This document shows, one piece after another, positions 28,601-35,839 of a DNA stretch of 64,000 nt (the stretch's first letter is position 1; each line of letters begins with the position of its first letter). Where the stretch lies: contig NZ_LBHJ01000020.1 of the NCBI RefSeq assembly GCF_001006305.1, forward strand, positions 310,001 through 374,000, read 5' to 3'. The DNA is from Silvibacterium bohemicum (lineage in GTDB: Bacteria > Acidobacteriota > Terriglobia > Terriglobales > Acidobacteriaceae). The notes below the pieces were generated by a model. That model worked only from the letters and a program-made list of their open reading frames with translations. It was not told where the DNA came from and did not search any database. A program made the position numbers and the translations under genes.

Positions 28601-29110
28601 TGGCAGTTGCTGAGCATCTCGACGATCACCAGTGGCGCGCCGTTCACCATTTACTCAGGGATTCAGCAGACGGGCGCGGGGACAATAGGGGCGGACCGGC
28701 CCGACCAGATTGGCAAGCCGATCCTCTCGACGTCTCATAGCGCAACTCGCCGACGGGAAGACTACTTTGGACTCGGTGATGCCAACGCAACATTCTTTTC
28801 GATTCCTATCGGGATACCGGATGGAACCGGACCGAACTCGGGGCGATTCGGAACCCTCGGACGGAATAGCTTCCGCGGGCCGGCTTACTATGACTTCGAC
28901 TTTGCTGTCATTAAGACAACGCCGATTGCCCATCGAAGCAATGGCCTGGAGCGTGCCGACCTTCAGTTTCGCGGAGAGTTCTTTAATGTGTTCAACGTGG
29001 TGAATATGGGGCTGCCGGCGAACACGATCAAAGGATCGGGGTTTGGAGTGATCAGCAAGACAGCAGGGACCTCCCGGCAAATTCAGTTTTCCCTGAAGCT
29101 CATCTATTAA
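25697..29110 (+). CDS. TonB-dependent receptor, Oar-like with carboxypeptidase-regulatory N-domain
   Basis: A 1137-residue outer-membrane receptor with a signal peptide ending near LFAQ. A carboxypeptidase-regulatory-like domain follows (residues about 35-110; VKDSAGTPLVGAKVRLKGAS). The plug is marked by VNELPLNGRDFSTLLLLAAG, then AINGQRGVEAVFAMDGADI. A long beta-barrel ends in FSLKLIY with the terminal aromatic residue. This type is abundant in Acidobacteriota and imports oligosaccharides or other large solutes using TonB. The ATG at 25697 has GGAG seven bases upstream; a TTG at 25685 is also in frame. The neighbouring GH3 suggests a glycan substrate. Confidence 0.92.
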   Translation: MGRIFKRTRCSAGQLLMLVLALTVPLFAQEQSTFAIWHGLVKDSAGTPLVGAKVRLKGASTGESTTAADGSFSLVALPAGEYKLTIVANGKTATYAQTITLASDSPAALITVSNSRQITVAAQQQTDQKGSEKLSSQKVNELPLNGRDFSTLLLLAAGTMTDANGATNFTQQFAINGQRGVEAVFAMDGADISDPEMGGSTFTNFNVDAIQDLQSSSGWMPAEIGRGAAGFTNIVTRSGQSGFHGSFFEFIRNSALDARNYFDHPSVAEPGRIPPFRRNEFGFTNGGPVVLPHVYDGRGRTFYFGQYQGFRQVLGTTQVLAVPTADERRGQDTVTYPDGSTDTLQVNVNPKIATAFARYPLPNNPTGAYGPRTYSAPSKVDTDADQFSIRIDQTLGAKGQFFGRFNYDNLTGPTTNPDQTLLDPTFGVQYVDRQRNVVFTYTRTESPQFLWSSSLSITRTTPSFPTQNYTDPALKFTDGLYEAFNSAAGSVMSAFGNLFHGQVDFVRTTPQHAVKWGIEARLNRDTTYFGTSPNGEYDFGGGTVYSPVFIPSASGEHNVQVGDPLPDTLSSLLVGYPYGYTIAVAPPYLSNGPHIGPAAINRNDVNVYVQDTWKINRQWELDYGLRYELYTPITERAKRTAGFLDANPPAGVEQEYVINPQPGYQTGWNGWEPRVQVNWNAPQAVRVHAGAAITVIPPNIWQDNSLTGSTPFVIYPRVNATKNGEIAYGFQITPGELPQVYSPEGVSVLASGDTKKVPANTVMDVNRYQEDLAALSPGNQLSLLNLSGIDRRFNNAYLQTWTLGVERAFGRLTADAAYVGTAAFRLPRFSYPNAYQGAGPGFAKYTNFDSDGVATGGFGFESVTTDTSHSSYHALQTSLSGQVGHGGPGLQAGYTWSKSLDDVSGVLGGTGSTGAVSLFSPQNPFDTHAEKGPSNFDVTHAFTLSAAQDMHLQSLGDQPALIRPLTQGWQLLSISTITSGAPFTIYSGIQQTGAGTIGADRPDQIGKPILSTSHSATRRREDYFGLGDANATFFSIPIGIPDGTGPNSGRFGTLGRNSFRGPAYYDFDFAVIKTTPIAHRSNGLERADLQFRGEFFNVFNVVNMGLPANTIKGSGFGVISKTAGTSRQIQFSLKLIY

Positions 29111-29161
29111 GAGACCGCGATTCCGATGGAGCCATGGCGGCGACGCCATCGCGGAAGTCTC
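29111..29161 (+). terminator. Imperfect stem-loop directly after the TonB receptor stop
   Basis: GAGA then CCGCGAT at 29111-29121 pairs with ATCGCGG then TCTC at 29148-29161, with a small bulge; an inner ATGGCG-GCGA-CGCCAT hairpin lies within. There is no T-tract, so this may be a factor-dependent end or an mRNA-stabilising structure. Confidence 0.4.
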
Positions 29162-29207
29162 CGACGAAGAACTCGTGAACCCATCCAAAACCGAGTCGTT
29201 GCGGACT

Positions 29208-29302
29208 TGGCGGAAGTGCGTGTGAGTCGAACACACCGTCACCCGTTAAGAGCGACCGCCGGTTTTGAAGACCGGGAGGATCACCGGAGCCTAGGCACTT
29301 CC
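29208..29302 (-). tRNA. selC: tRNA-Sec (anticodon UCA)
   Basis: On the minus strand the sequence folds as a bacterial selenocysteine tRNA of about 95 nt. It has an 8-bp acceptor stem (GGAAGTGC at the 5' end pairing GCACTTCC). The anticodon arm is CCGGT-CTTCAAA-ACCGG with anticodon TCA, followed by a long variable arm. The T arm is GTGTG-TTCGACT-CACAC, and the gene encodes discriminator G plus CCA. The 8-bp acceptor, long extra arm and UCA anticodon are the known hallmarks. It reads UGA codons when brought by SelB. It lies 82 bases from, and divergent to, selD. Confidence 0.96.
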
Positions 29303-29384
29303 AATTTCGCAAGGACGTCTGATGCCGCTGCATCCTTGCCGAAGTAGGTATGATCTTATCTGAGAATCAGGCGGAAAATACTGG

Positions 29385-30452
29385 ATGAGAGATTCTGCAA
29401 CTGTAAGACTGACACAACAGGTCAAGGCCGGCGGGTGTGCAAGCAAGCTGGCGCCCGGTTCGCTTGCGGCCGTGCTATCGAGGCTTCCGAAGCAAAGCGA
29501 CTCAAATTTGCTCGTGGGGTTCGACACCTCTGATGACGCAGGTGTCTATCGGATCGCGCCTGATCTTGCAGTTGTCCAGACCGTCGATTTTTTTACTCCT
29601 CTTGTCGACGACCCTTTTACCTTCGGTCAGATTGCCGCTACCAATGCATTGAGCGACGTTTATGCAATGGGTGGCCGGCCAGTGACGGCTCTTTCGATTG
29701 TGTGTTTTCCCCAAGAGGGCGACCTCGACCTCCTCGAACAGATTATGCTCGGCGGCATGACGAAAATGGGCGAGGCTCAGTGTGTTGTCGTTGGTGGGCA
29801 CAGCGTCCGCGATCCAGAGATCAAATTCGGATACGCAGTTACCGGGCTGATTGATCCAGACCACGTTTATATCAATGCGGGCGCGGTTCCCGGGGATGTC
29901 CTGATCCTCACCAAGCCGATTGGCACGGGTGTAATTACAACAGCGCTGAAGCGCGACCTTGCGCAACCAAGTTGGGTGGAGAACGCGGTGCGGTCTATGA
30001 CCACCCTCAACCGCGCGGCTTCTGCGGCCGTTACCAGTGCGACCGGCATCCATGCAATGACCGATGTTACGGGTTTCGGTTTGATGGGGCACGGTCGCGA
30101 ACTGGCAATAGGCAGCGGAGTGACGATAGAGATCGTAGTGGACCAGGTGCCGCGCATTGAGGGGGCTCTCGAAGCGATCCATCTCGGCGCGATCCCTGCC
30201 GGGCTTTTGGCAAATCGCGAGTTCGCAGAATGCGTGAGTGCAGATGCGCCCGGCTCTCTAATTCCTGATGACCTACGAACCTTGCTCTATGATCCGCAAA
30301 CGGCGGGGGGCCTATTGATTTCCATCGCTCCAGAAAACGCGGGCTCCCTGCTGGATTCATTGCACGCTGCGGGCCTGAACGCGGCCAGAATCGGCTCCGT
30401 TCTAGGGCCTTATACTGCGGGACAGGGCGCACCCGCCATTCTCTTGCGATAG
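29385..30452 (+). CDS. selD: Selenide, water dikinase (selenophosphate synthetase)
   Basis: Makes selenophosphate from selenide and ATP, the selenium donor for Sec-tRNA synthesis. The 355-residue product has the N-terminal catalytic loop AGGCASKLAP. The Cys corresponds to E. coli Cys17 and the Lys to Lys20, while the second Cys (Cys19) is replaced by Ser. The enzyme is thus a Cys form, not a selenoprotein. Later motifs are GFDTSDDAGVYRI, VVQTVDFFTPLVDDPFTFGQ, MTDVTGFGLMGH and YDPQTAGGLL. It is the first gene of selD-selA-selB and is divergent from selC. Confidence 0.96.
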   Translation: MRDSATVRLTQQVKAGGCASKLAPGSLAAVLSRLPKQSDSNLLVGFDTSDDAGVYRIAPDLAVVQTVDFFTPLVDDPFTFGQIAATNALSDVYAMGGRPVTALSIVCFPQEGDLDLLEQIMLGGMTKMGEAQCVVVGGHSVRDPEIKFGYAVTGLIDPDHVYINAGAVPGDVLILTKPIGTGVITTALKRDLAQPSWVENAVRSMTTLNRAASAAVTSATGIHAMTDVTGFGLMGHGRELAIGSGVTIEIVVDQVPRIEGALEAIHLGAIPAGLLANREFAECVSADAPGSLIPDDLRTLLYDPQTAGGLLISIAPENAGSLLDSLHAAGLNAARIGSVLGPYTAGQGAPAILLR

Positions 30453-30498
30453 CGGCATAGGATCACGGGCACTCCACTTCAGGGAATAGAGTCAGGTC

Positions 30499-31977
30499 AT
30501 GAAACGCAGCGAGAACACGACGGGCGATCCCGAGGCTGCGAGTCTGTACAGCCTTTTGCCCTCGATCAATCGTCTCTTACTCGCTCCCGAATTCGCCATA
30601 ATCCTGCAATCCGAATCCCACAGCACAGTGGTTCGCGCCATGCGAGACGTTCTTTTTCGCATCAGGCAGGAGATAGCTGAGGGACTCCATACGCCGGCCA
30701 GCCTAAATAGTTTTCTGATTGGGCTCCATCTGGCAGTTACCCGCGAGATCAGCCAGAGTAAGCGGTATTCCCTGCGACGCGTCATCAACGCGACCGGCGT
30801 GATCCTTCATACGAATTTAGGCCGAGCTCCTCTCAGCGCGTCTGCTCTCTCACACATTCAGGAAATTGCTGCGGGCTATTCCAATCTCGAACTCGATCTC
30901 GAAACTGGAGAGCGGAGCCGCCGTGATGTCCACACAGAAGAGCTACTTCTGCGTCTGCTCAACTTCAACGCAGGCAAACTCAAAGCGAGCTCCACGGCCC
31001 CCCCAAGATCTGCGGTCGTCGTAAATAACTGCGCCGCTGCTACATTTCTCGCACTCAACTCTTTGGCCGAGGGAGCGGAAGTGATCGTCTCCCGAGGTGA
31101 GCTCGTCGAGATTGGCGGCGGTTTTCGTATTCCTGAGATTCTTGCCAAATCAGGGGCGCGCCTGCGAGAAGTCGGCACGACTAACCGAACCAAGTTAGCC
31201 GACTATGAGAGCGCCATCTCCTCCGATACTGGCCTTATCTTGCGTGTTCATCAATCGAACTTCAGCATGGAGGGCTTCACCGAGAGGCCGACATTGCAGG
31301 ATCTTGTCTCGCTGGGACGCCGCCGGGGCATTCCAGTTTTCGACGACCAAGGCACAGGCTTGGTCTGCTCGTTAGACGACCTGGGAGCCCGAGCGGAGCC
31401 AACGTTGTTCGACAGCGTCGACGCCGATCTTGTCTCCGCTAGCGGGGACAAGTTGCTGGGCGGTCCACAGTGCGGCCTCCTTGTCGGCAAAGCTGATCTG
31501 ATCGACCGCATCCGCAAAAATCCCTTGCTGCGAGCGCTTCGCGTCGACAAGCTTACTTATGCAGCGCTCGAAGCAACGCTTGGGGATTACCTATCGGAGA
31601 AGGCGGATTCAGTTCCAGTCGTAAATATGATTCGTCTATCTCCGCTGGACATTCAAAAGCGGTGCGAGTGGGTTGCCGATCAGGTGTGCTCCGACAAGCT
31701 TTTCGCAGAAGCGGTTCCAGTCCTCAGCCTCATCGGTGGCGGGACCGCGCCTTCGGCCCGGCTGCAGAGCTCCGCCGTGTCTCTGCGCCATTCGACGCTC
31801 CAGGCTCAGACGCTGCTGCATACCCTGAGGCGGCTTGATCCACCGGTGATCGGCCGCGTCAGCGATGATGCTGTACTCCTGGACCTCCGGACGGTTGAAC
31901 CTGAATTCGATGCGATCCTCGCGACGCTACTGCGGCAGGCAATCGGCAATGGATCACACTCGTCGGTTCGTGAGTGA
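30499..31977 (+). CDS. selA: L-seryl-tRNA(Sec) selenium transferase (selenocysteine synthase)
   Basis: PLP enzyme converting seryl-tRNA-Sec to selenocysteyl-tRNA-Sec with selenophosphate. The 492-residue length is close to the bacterial norm. Seen: RRVINATGVILHTNLGRAPL in the N-terminal third, VNNCAAATFLALNSLAEGAE, VGTTNRTKLADYE, and the PLP-binding Lys in SASGDKLLGGPQCGLLVG near residue 315. The ATG follows selD by 46 bases in the same operon. Together with SelD and SelB it gives the complete bacterial Sec pathway. Confidence 0.96.
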   Translation: MKRSENTTGDPEAASLYSLLPSINRLLLAPEFAIILQSESHSTVVRAMRDVLFRIRQEIAEGLHTPASLNSFLIGLHLAVTREISQSKRYSLRRVINATGVILHTNLGRAPLSASALSHIQEIAAGYSNLELDLETGERSRRDVHTEELLLRLLNFNAGKLKASSTAPPRSAVVVNNCAAATFLALNSLAEGAEVIVSRGELVEIGGGFRIPEILAKSGARLREVGTTNRTKLADYESAISSDTGLILRVHQSNFSMEGFTERPTLQDLVSLGRRRGIPVFDDQGTGLVCSLDDLGARAEPTLFDSVDADLVSASGDKLLGGPQCGLLVGKADLIDRIRKNPLLRALRVDKLTYAALEATLGDYLSEKADSVPVVNMIRLSPLDIQKRCEWVADQVCSDKLFAEAVPVLSLIGGGTAPSARLQSSAVSLRHSTLQAQTLLHTLRRLDPPVIGRVSDDAVLLDLRTVEPEFDAILATLLRQAIGNGSHSSVRE

Positions 31978-32015
31978 TTTTCTTCGATCACGGTCTTGAA
32001 TAAAATCCTCCCAGC

Positions 32016-33914
32016 ATGACTAAGCCAAGCAAATCTATCGTCATTGGAACAGCCGGCCACATCGATCACGGTAAGACTATGCTCGTGCGTGCACTCACGG
32101 GGGTTGACACCGACCGCCTGCCGGAAGAGAAGCGGCGTGGCATCACCATCGATCTGGGATTCGCTTTTCTCGACGCAACAGGGCCTGACGGCAGCTCCTG
32201 GCGAATCAGTTTTGTCGATGTTCCCGGTCATAGTCTCTTTATTCGCAACATGCTCGCCGGCGCCGGCTGCATCGATGCAGTTCTTTTGGTCATTTCTGCT
32301 GAAGAAGGCGTGAAGCCACAGACCGAGGAACACCTCGCGATCTGCACTCTCCTCGGGGTCCGCCGTGGTCTGACCGTCGTCACCAAAGCCGATGCCGTCA
32401 GCCCCGCCCGCCTCGAACAGGTCTGCTCTGATATCCGAACCTTTCTTTCCGATACCTTTCTTGAAGAAAGCCGCGCCGCGATTCTCCCCGTGAGCGCACA
32501 TACCGGCCAAGGGATCGATGAGCTTCGGCGCGAACTGCTGTCTCTAGCCATGAGCGCAACTTCCCACAATCCTGATCATCTGCCCAGGCTTCCGCTCGAT
32601 CGTGCTTTTGTGATGAAGGGATTTGGCACCGTCGTCACGGGCACCTTGCTTTCGGGAGAACTCCAGGTGGGTGAATCTCTCACCCTCGAACCGGGAAGCC
32701 GCAGCGTACGCGTGCGCGGGATGCAGACCCACGGCCGTCCTGAAGAGCGTGTCGAGTCCGGTTCGCGCGTGGCCCTGAATCTAGCGGGTATTGAAGTCTC
32801 GGATGTCAGCCGGGGCCAGACTCTGGTCTCAGAGGGAACACTGACCTCGACATCCGTTATCGACGTCGACGCGATGTTATTGCCGGGATCATCCGTGGTG
32901 AAGCATCGATCAAGAGTACACTTTCATGCCTTCACTTCTGATACGCTGGCCACCGTTTCGCTCTACGGTTACGAAGCAGCAGAGCCGGGTGTTCGCCGGC
33001 TCATGCGCCTCAAACTCCAGCAGCCTATTGTGCTTGTGCCAGGCGATCATTTTGTATTGCGCCAGCCTTCTCCTGCCGCCACCATTGGCGGAGGACGAGT
33101 TCTCGACGCACATCCCCTCCCCAATCTGCGAAAGGCGAAGTGCCTGGCGTGGTTGGAGAGCTTGAAGGATACGTCACCCGAAGAGCAGCTTCTATTGCGG
33201 GTTGCGCGCCGAGGCAGCGTGGGCCTTGCCATGCATGAGCTGATGGCTGAAACCGGGTTTACACCAGAGGCCCTGGAGCGGCACGTTGAACGGTTTGTCA
33301 GCAGCGGCCATCTGTTTCGTATTCCCGGCAATCGACTGCTCTCCAAAGAGTGCGCAGAGACCGGTATCAACGACATTTCCAACCGTCTCAAGAAGAGCGC
33401 AAAGAGCGATGGCCTCAAGCGGTCAGAATTGAAGGGCCAAACCGGTTTGAATGCGGCGATCTTTGACTTCCTCATTGAGACGCTTGCGAGCAGGCAGGAA
33501 ATTCGGCTGCAGGACGAACGCATTTACCCAGCCGGGCAACCGCAAAGCATCGATCCGGATCTCAAGCAGCGGTCGGCAATTGCCACAATCTATGAAGCGG
33601 CTGGTCTGGCTGCTCCTTCATCTTCTGAAGTTGCAGTGAAGCTCGGACTCAACGAAAGCGAAATGCGCAGGCTCATGACACGTCTGCTTCGCGAAAAAAT
33701 ATTGATCAAGATGGGCACCGATGCACTGTATATCCACCATGGAGCGCTTGAAACATTGCGCGGCCGGGTGCGGGAGTTGCGCGGTCAAATGCTCGACGTC
33801 TCGGGCTTCAAGCAGCTCACCGGGTTATCGAGGAAATACGCGATCCCACTTCTTGAATATCTCGACCGGGAGAGAGTCACTCGCAAGGACGGAGAGAAGC
33901 GTTTGGTGCTTTAG
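32016..33914 (+). CDS. selB: Selenocysteine-specific elongation factor
   Basis: GTPase that carries Sec-tRNA to the ribosome at UGA codons marked by a SECIS hairpin. The 632-residue product opens with the GTPase P-loop ([19 protein letters not shown]), then [17 protein letters not shown] (G3) and VVTKAD (G4). EF-Tu-like beta domains follow ([19 protein letters not shown]). The C-terminal ~230 residues form the winged-helix series that binds the SECIS RNA ([20 protein letters not shown] at the end). It ends by overlapping the last 4 bases of the convergent formate dehydrogenase operon. Confidence 0.96.
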   Translation: MTKPSKSIVIGTAGHIDHGKTMLVRALTGVDTDRLPEEKRRGITIDLGFAFLDATGPDGSSWRISFVDVPGHSLFIRNMLAGAGCIDAVLLVISAEEGVKPQTEEHLAICTLLGVRRGLTVVTKADAVSPARLEQVCSDIRTFLSDTFLEESRAAILPVSAHTGQGIDELRRELLSLAMSATSHNPDHLPRLPLDRAFVMKGFGTVVTGTLLSGELQVGESLTLEPGSRSVRVRGMQTHGRPEERVESGSRVALNLAGIEVSDVSRGQTLVSEGTLTSTSVIDVDAMLLPGSSVVKHRSRVHFHAFTSDTLATVSLYGYEAAEPGVRRLMRLKLQQPIVLVPGDHFVLRQPSPAATIGGGRVLDAHPLPNLRKAKCLAWLESLKDTSPEEQLLLRVARRGSVGLAMHELMAETGFTPEALERHVERFVSSGHLFRIPGNRLLSKECAETGINDISNRLKKSAKSDGLKRSELKGQTGLNAAIFDFLIETLASRQEIRLQDERIYPAGQPQSIDPDLKQRSAIATIYEAAGLAAPSSSEVAVKLGLNESEMRRLMTRLLREKILIKMGTDALYIHHGALETLRGRVRELRGQMLDVSGFKQLTGLSRKYAIPLLEYLDRERVTRKDGEKRLVL

Positions 33915-34885
33915 AGCCTTCGAGATTGGCCGTCCATCGCAATGTCCCTGGATGATTCGCCGCTTCGGACTTCCAATTCCGCAGCGTGGGGTATCTTGAC
34001 GTACACGGAACGGATGAGCCAGCTTTGCGCTAAAAGAACAATCACGGCAGCCAAGATAAAGACCAGACCGCGATTGAGGATCATCAGGCCGAAAGGGATC
34101 AGCGTCCCGGCAGCGATGAGCACACCAACTCGCCACTGCTGCTTGCCGGTATAGAGTTGCGCATGGATCGTCCGAAGGTTTGCAAACAACAACGCTAAAG
34201 GGATCACGTTGAGCACGAGCAGTACGAGAAAGGCGGTGTGGAGGATCGCGACCGCCTGCGTTTGTCTCATCAGAGCAGACAGGATAAGAAACTCGCCGCA
34301 GCCCATCAGGAGGGCTGAATTCGTGAGATAACCACCCAGCCAGCGTGCGTCTTTCCAACCGGGTTGCGCGTTCGTGCTGAGCAAGACGCCCTTATAGGCC
34401 GCGGCGCCGAAGCCAGGCAGCAGTCCTAAGACCACGGCGAGTATGTGGGCCCACCCAAAATCAAAACCCAGTTCGGCCAGCAGGCTAAGCCCTGCCGCCG
34501 CGGTCAGCGGGAGGGAAAAGATCGTCAGGCACCACGTTCCCACCGACATTGGCGAGGCGGGCTTGAAAATCCTCAGCATGTGATGGAAGCGCAACGGATC
34601 ACCCAGATCCAGCACGAGCAATCCCATGTCAGCGAGAAAAAGCACGAGCGCGACCGGATAAGCAATTTTCGCTCCGCGCATGAAGACCGCGGGCGCGGCC
34701 AGTTCACTGACCGCGGCAACCAGGAACAGTCCCATCGCCATGCCGTTGAGCAAAGCGTCCCAGGCGATAATGCCGTGCCACCCCGGCACCTTCGTCACCG
34801 GCATATTTTCATAGCCGACCTCGCTCCCTCCTTCCGGCAAGGGAGGTTCGGCAAAGGCGTGCTGCGATTTGGAGTTGGTGTGCAT
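33911..34885 (-). CDS. Formate dehydrogenase membrane subunit, NrfD/PsrC-type
   Basis: A 324-residue integral membrane protein with about eight hydrophobic helices. The N-terminal part is WHGIIAWDALLNGMAMGLFL, then FLADMGLLVLDLGDPLRFHH, both typical of NrfD/polysulfide-reductase-type quinone-binding anchors. It is not the two-heme cytochrome b (FdnI) of E. coli FDH-N. It begins directly at the beta-subunit stop (TGAATG), so the three subunits form one operon. It probably passes electrons between the iron-sulfur subunit and the quinone pool. Its end overlaps the convergent selB by 4 bases. Confidence 0.85.
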   Translation of the reverse strand: MHTNSKSQHAFAEPPLPEGGSEVGYENMPVTKVPGWHGIIAWDALLNGMAMGLFLVAAVSELAAPAVFMRGAKIAYPVALVLFLADMGLLVLDLGDPLRFHHMLRIFKPASPMSVGTWCLTIFSLPLTAAAGLSLLAELGFDFGWAHILAVVLGLLPGFGAAAYKGVLLSTNAQPGWKDARWLGGYLTNSALLMGCGEFLILSALMRQTQAVAILHTAFLVLLVLNVIPLALLFANLRTIHAQLYTGKQQWRVGVLIAAGTLIPFGLMILNRGLVFILAAVIVLLAQSWLIRSVYVKIPHAAELEVRSGESSRDIAMDGQSRRL

Positions 34886-35839
34886 TCAGGGCTTCAAAAG
34901 AAAAACTACGATGAGCAGTGCCGCAATCGCGGCCAGGCCGCCTGCGACGGAACGAACATAATCTCCCGCCATATGCAGCCACGGATTGAATGGAGCATCC
35001 GGCAAGCCATAGACGGAAGGGCGATCGACAAGCAGATAAAAGGAGTGCATCGCGGAATAGGTGTCGGTAGGGGCGTCGCCGTAAAGGTACGCCTGCGGGA
35101 GTCCGCGCTGGTGAAGTTCTTCCACACGTTTGCGGGCCTGTTCGCGAAGCTCGTCGATCGGGCCGAAGTGAATGGACTGGGTTGGGCATGCCTTGGCGCA
35201 GGCCGGCTCCAGTCCGTCACGCTGGCGATCGTAACAAAGCGTGCATTTGTGCGAATGACCGCCCATGTCGCTGCGCGTGATGACGCCGAACGGGCAGGCC
35301 GCCACGCAGGACGAGCAACCGTTGCAGATGTCCGCCTGGATATAAATGTTCTCGAACTCGTTTTGGATAATGGCGCCAGTAGGACAGGCCAGATGGCAGG
35401 GCGACGCCACGCAGTGCTTGCAATGGTCGCTCATCATGAGCCAGCGGTTCAGAATCTGCTCGTCGTAGACGGTGCCGGGCTCCACGTTAAGGGAACCGTT
35501 TGGAGAAATAAGCGTGCTTGGCGATCCGTCGGAGAATTGTTCGATGAATTTCACATGGCGCCACGTCGTCGCCGACAATTCCGTCGTATTGTCATAGCTA
35601 TTGCCGGACCAGTTAAAGCCATCCGAGGGCAGCTGGTTCCACTGCTTGCATGCGACCTCGCAAGCCTTGCAGCCGATGCACACGGTCGTGTCCGTGTAAA
35701 AGCCGGTAGCCGGACGAGGCTGGGGCGCCTCACCACGCAGGAACGGATAGATCAGACGCCGCATCAGCTCCGACAGCGGGCCGCGCGGCGGATCGCTGGT
35801 CTGAGTCAGAGCGGATAGTTCCTTTTCCCTACTTGCCAT
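34886..35839 (-). CDS. Formate dehydrogenase iron-sulfur (beta) subunit
   Basis: A 317-residue ferredoxin-type electron-transfer subunit. Four Cys clusters are visible: CIGCKACEVACKQW, CKHCVASPCHLACP, CNGCSSCVAACPFG, and CTLCYDRQRDGLEPACAKACP. These are four [4Fe-4S] sites as in FdnH/FdoH. A single C-terminal membrane helix (SVAGGLAAIAALLIVVFLLK) would dock it to the anchor subunit. No export signal is seen. The start overlaps the end of the catalytic subunit gene by 11 bases. Confidence 0.93.
   Translation of the reverse strand: MASREKELSALTQTSDPPRGPLSELMRRLIYPFLRGEAPQPRPATGFYTDTTVCIGCKACEVACKQWNQLPSDGFNWSGNSYDNTTELSATTWRHVKFIEQFSDGSPSTLISPNGSLNVEPGTVYDEQILNRWLMMSDHCKHCVASPCHLACPTGAIIQNEFENIYIQADICNGCSSCVAACPFGVITRSDMGGHSHKCTLCYDRQRDGLEPACAKACPTQSIHFGPIDELREQARKRVEELHQRGLPQAYLYGDAPTDTYSAMHSFYLLVDRPSVYGLPDAPFNPWLHMAGDYVRSVAGGLAAIAALLIVVFLLKP

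Noticed and set aside
29111-29207. Possible second tRNA next to selC
   Set aside because: Only an imperfect hairpin is present; no anticodon arm or T loop could be found.
34445-35818. Long plus-strand open frame opposite the FDH beta subunit
   Set aside because: Antisense shadow of a GC-rich gene; the minus strand has four clear iron-sulfur cluster motifs and the plus frame resembles nothing.
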